DNA of 64,000 nt from Actinopolymorpha pittospori (GTDB lineage Bacteria > Actinomycetota > Actinomycetes > Propionibacteriales > Actinopolymorphaceae): assembly GCF_014873875.1 (NCBI RefSeq), contig NZ_JADBEM010000001.1, forward strand, positions 5,394,001 through 5,458,000, given 5' to 3'. The translations under genes and the position numbers were made by a program. Below are positions 61,628 through 64,000 of this stretch, in pieces (position 1 is the stretch's first letter; each line of letters opens with the position of its first letter). Under the pieces are notes generated by a model. It was not told the DNA's origin. It ran no database searches and worked only from the letters and a program-made list of their open reading frames with translations.

Positions 61628-63070
61628 ATGACGTATCTGACCGACCTGTTGATCGCCGGTGAGCTCCGCCCCGGTCGTGGCGGCCCCCGTGACGTCGAGA
61701 ATCCCGCCGACGAGTCGGTGCTGGCGCAGGTCAACGACGCCGACGAGCAGGACGTCGAGGAAGCGGTAGGCGCAGCGTCGCGCGCATGGCGGGCGTGGGC
61801 GAGGACTCCCGAGCCGGAACGCGCAGCGGCTCTTCGCCGTCTCGCGGACCTGCTCGCGGAGCACCGCGAGGAGCTGGCCGAGATCCTGGTGGCCGAGGTG
61901 GGGAAGCCCGTCGTCGAGGCGGAGGCGGAGATCGGCGGGACGATCGGGTTCACCTCGCACGCGGCAAGCCTGCTCGAGACACGTACCGACGAGATCAGGT
62001 ACACGGGCAACCGCAACGAGGAGATTTGGACCCGGCGCCGCCCTTACGGCGTCGTGGCGGCGATCATCCCGTGGAACTTCCCTTCCGCGCTGGTGACTCG
62101 CAAGCTGGCGCCCGCACTCGCGGCCGGCAACGCTGTCGTCCTCAAGGCGGATGAGAAGACGCCGCTGTCGGCGTTGGCGATCGCGCGGATCGTGGCCGGG
62201 AGCGATCTGTTCCCTCCGGGTCTCGTCAACGTCCTGACCGGTGCGGGCGAGTCTGTCGGACGCGCGCTCGTCCGCAGCTCAGCCACCGATCTCGTGACGA
62301 TGACCGGTAGCAGCGCTGCCGGCAAGGCCATCCTGGCCGACGCTGCGGACCAGGTGAAGCCCGTGTCCCTGGAGCTCGGCGGCAAGGCGCCGTTCATCGT
62401 CATGCCTGACGCCGACCTCGATCTTGCCGTACGGGATGCTGTCGCCTCACGGCACATGAACTGCGGTCAGGTGTGCATCGCGAACGAGCGGACGTTCGTG
62501 CACGAGTCCCTCTACCAGTCCTTCGTCGAGCGATACGTCGACGCGGTGTCCAACCTGGTGGTCGCCGACCCGCGGGACCGCGCGACACAGATCGGCCCGA
62601 AGGTCAGCGGTGCCGAGCTCGACAAGACGCTGGACAGTCTTCAGCGGTCGGTGTCCGCCGGCGCCAAGGTGCTGGTCGGTGGCAGCCGGCTTGGTGGTCA
62701 CGGCTATGAGAAGGGTCACTGGTTCGCGCCGACTGTGGTGGGTGACGTGACCGACGCGATGCCCGTCATGTCCGAGGAGCTGTTCGGTCCGGTGACGCCT
62801 GTGACCGTCTTCGACGAGTGGGATGAGGTCGCCGCACGCGCCAACGCGACCCGATACGGTCTGTCGGCGTACGTGTACACATCTGACCTGTCGGTGGCAA
62901 TGGCTGCCAGCAGGGACCTTTCCTTCGGCGAGGTGTACATCAACCGCATCGGTCCCGAAGAGGTCAACGGCTTCCACGCGGGCTTCCACGAGAGCGGGCT
63001 CGGTGGTGACGATGGGGCGCACGGACTCGACGGGTACTTCCGCAAGCAGACCGTGTACATGCGCTACTGA
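61628..63070 (+). CDS. Aldehyde dehydrogenase family protein
   Basis: A 480-residue NAD(P)-dependent aldehyde dehydrogenase. AAIIPWNFPSALVTRKLAPA, ELGGKAPFIVMPDADLDLAV (Glu of the proton relay) and NCGQVCIANERTFV with the catalytic Cys are complete. The C-terminus HAGFHESGLGGDDGAHGLDG is typical of the lactaldehyde/glycolaldehyde-type branch (AldA-like). ATG 61628 has a weak AAGGTAGG nearby. Substrate inferred only by branch. Confidence 0.92.
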   Translation: MTYLTDLLIAGELRPGRGGPRDVENPADESVLAQVNDADEQDVEEAVGAASRAWRAWARTPEPERAAALRRLADLLAEHREELAEILVAEVGKPVVEAEAEIGGTIGFTSHAASLLETRTDEIRYTGNRNEEIWTRRRPYGVVAAIIPWNFPSALVTRKLAPALAAGNAVVLKADEKTPLSALAIARIVAGSDLFPPGLVNVLTGAGESVGRALVRSSATDLVTMTGSSAAGKAILADAADQVKPVSLELGGKAPFIVMPDADLDLAVRDAVASRHMNCGQVCIANERTFVHESLYQSFVERYVDAVSNLVVADPRDRATQIGPKVSGAELDKTLDSLQRSVSAGAKVLVGGSRLGGHGYEKGHWFAPTVVGDVTDAMPVMSEELFGPVTPVTVFDEWDEVAARANATRYGLSAYVYTSDLSVAMAASRDLSFGEVYINRIGPEEVNGFHAGFHESGLGGDDGAHGLDGYFRKQTVYMRY

Positions 63071-63165
63071 CCCGACAGCACCTGGCGATTAGCCACGGGT
63101 CTCAACCGGGCGAGGAGGCTACGGCGCGGGGCGTTCGCGCTCTGTCTGGCACGTCAGCCCACCTG

Positions 63166-63236
63166 GAGATGCCCTTCCGTGCTGGGCAGGTCGGACCTGG
63201 GCAAGTCCGATCATCCCCACACGGAAGGGCATTCTC
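63166..63236. terminator. Bidirectional terminator-like hairpin
   Basis: ATGCCCTTCCGTG (63169-63181) pairs perfectly with CACGGAAGGGCAT (63220-63232), extended by GAG/CTC at the outside with one slip. Inside is a second hairpin, TCGGAC-N8-GTCCGA (63191-63210). It lies between the convergent aldehyde dehydrogenase and SDR genes, suited to end both transcripts. Confidence 0.8.
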
Positions 63237-63282
63237 GCGTCGCGCCCCGCTCACGACACGCGACTCGTCGATGGATCCGGGG

Positions 63283-64000
63283 TTAGAGGGCCTTGAGCTG
63301 GCCGCCGTCGAGCATGAACTCGGCGCCGGTGGTGTTGGCGGAGCGAGGGGAGGCAAGGAAGAGCACCAGGTCGGCGACCTCGCTGGCCTCGGTGACCCGG
63401 CCGGTGCTGATCGCCATGCTCTGCGGCACGACCTCGTCGAGCGCCTGCTGGGCGGTGACACCCGCGCTGGCGGCGACGGCGTCCGCGAAGCCGCCCGGGC
63501 CGGTCCAGAACGGGGTCCGCACCGGGCCGGGCGAGACGGCGTTGACCCGCACGCCGCGCGGCGCGAACTCCTCCGACAGGGCCTTGGTCAGGTTGGCCAC
63601 CGCCGCCTTCGCCGCGGAGTAGTCGACCACCATCGGGAACGGCAGTCGGGCGTTGATGCTGCTGATGTTGACGATCGCCCCGCCGCCCGCCAGCAGCGCG
63701 GGCAGGGCCGCTCTGCTGGTGCGCACGGCGCTGAAGAACGTCACGTCGAACACCCGCGCCCACTCGGCGTCGTCGACGTCGAGGAAGCCCGACCGGGCAC
63801 TGCCGGCGCCAACGTTGTTGACCAGCACGTCCAGGCGCCCGTATGTCGACTCCGCTGCGTCGACGAGCCGCCGCGGGGTGTCCGCCTCGGTGATGTCGGC
63901 CAGCACCACGGTGGCGCCACGCGCGGCCAAGGCGTCGAGTTCGGGGGTGCTGGTGCGGCTGCTCGCCACCACGTGCGCACCCTCGTCGAGCAACGCAGCC
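63283..64000 (-). CDS. Short-chain dehydrogenase/reductase, cut by window end
   Basis: The last 239 or so residues of a SDR; the glycine-rich nucleotide motif lies beyond the window. DVLVNNVGAGS, VNISSINARLPFPMVVDYSA with AAK (YSAAK active site) and the closing SANTTGAEFMLDGGQLKAL are complete. It is of the classical 3-oxoacyl reductase type with unknown substrate. The frame is open to the window edge; a TTG at 63993 is only an internal codon. Confidence 0.9.
   Translation of the reverse strand, partial: AALLDEGAHVVASSRTSTPELDALAARGATVVLADITEADTPRRLVDAAESTYGRLDVLVNNVGAGSARSGFLDVDDAEWARVFDVTFFSAVRTSRAALPALLAGGGAIVNISSINARLPFPMVVDYSAAKAAVANLTKALSEEFAPRGVRVNAVSPGPVRTPFWTGPGGFADAVAASAGVTAQQALDEVVPQSMAISTGRVTEASEVADLVLFLASPRSANTTGAEFMLDGGQLKAL

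Overview
The window is very GC-rich. It holds lipobox and Tat-like substrate-binding proteins, many GTG starts, CGNR and TetR/MerR/AraC regulators, a malate synthase G and probable leaderless promoters. All of this fits an actinobacterium with a large, soil-type genome. The genus cannot be fixed from the sequence alone. No rRNA, intact tRNA, CRISPR array or phage module was seen.

Region 1 (1-13.8 kb) is accessory DNA. It has small-molecule kinases and nucleotidyltransferases that look like antibiotic-modifying enzymes (a nucleotidyltransferase-kinase fusion, an APH-type kinase and an APH(6)/hydroxyurea-type kinase). A minus-strand group of esterase, AraC regulator and FAD monooxygenase is split by a 2.09-kb insertion sequence. 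The IS sits inside the esterase gene, is flanked by a CTAA duplication, and its removal restores the reading frame exactly. A SDR/TetR divergent pair carries a double palindromic operator, followed by a DinB-like protein and a small gene with a LexA-box-like palindrome.

Region 2 (13.8-30.9 kb) has a TetR/efflux/reductase regulon with repeated TTGAG-N6-CTCAA sites, a three-gene redox operon, an MFS remnant, a sugar-type ABC importer without its own ATPase, GNAT and NUDIX enzymes, a kinase, a tRNA-Phe-like 3' fragment and an AAA ATPase. Region 3 (30.9-39.9 kb) has a TetR with two alpha/beta hydrolases, an oxidoreductase, a PCD-VOC fusion, a multicopper oxidase remnant beside a MerR gene with a textbook metal-responsive promoter, an L,D-transpeptidase and a two-gene cassette of unknown function.

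Region 4 (39.9-51.9 kb) is the most coherent and interesting part. Malate synthase G with a GlcG-like protein is followed, after a terminator and a decayed ISL3-type transposase, by a second operon. That operon encodes an ABC importer, a small Rieske protein, a flavin/2Fe-2S reductase, two tandem amidohydrolase-family proteins (one of which has lost histidines kept by its neighbour) and an enolase-superfamily enzyme. Both promoters carry two TTCC...GGAA-type sites exactly 21 bp apart, so the two operons are probably one regulon. I infer uptake and breakdown of an unknown organic acid or ring compound that yields glyoxylate, which malate synthase would consume. No terminal oxygenase for the Rieske/reductase pair is encoded in the operon.

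Region 5 (51.9-64 kb) is mixed: a TmrB-like P-loop protein, a second PhyH-type dioxygenase, methyltransferases, an AraC/NmrA divergent pair, an LspA with an unusual active-site neighbour, a frameshifted gene, a HAD hydrolase, an enolase-superfamily remnant, a nucleotidyltransferase, small membrane proteins, an aldehyde dehydrogenase and a SDR cut by the window edge, with a strong bidirectional hairpin between the last two.
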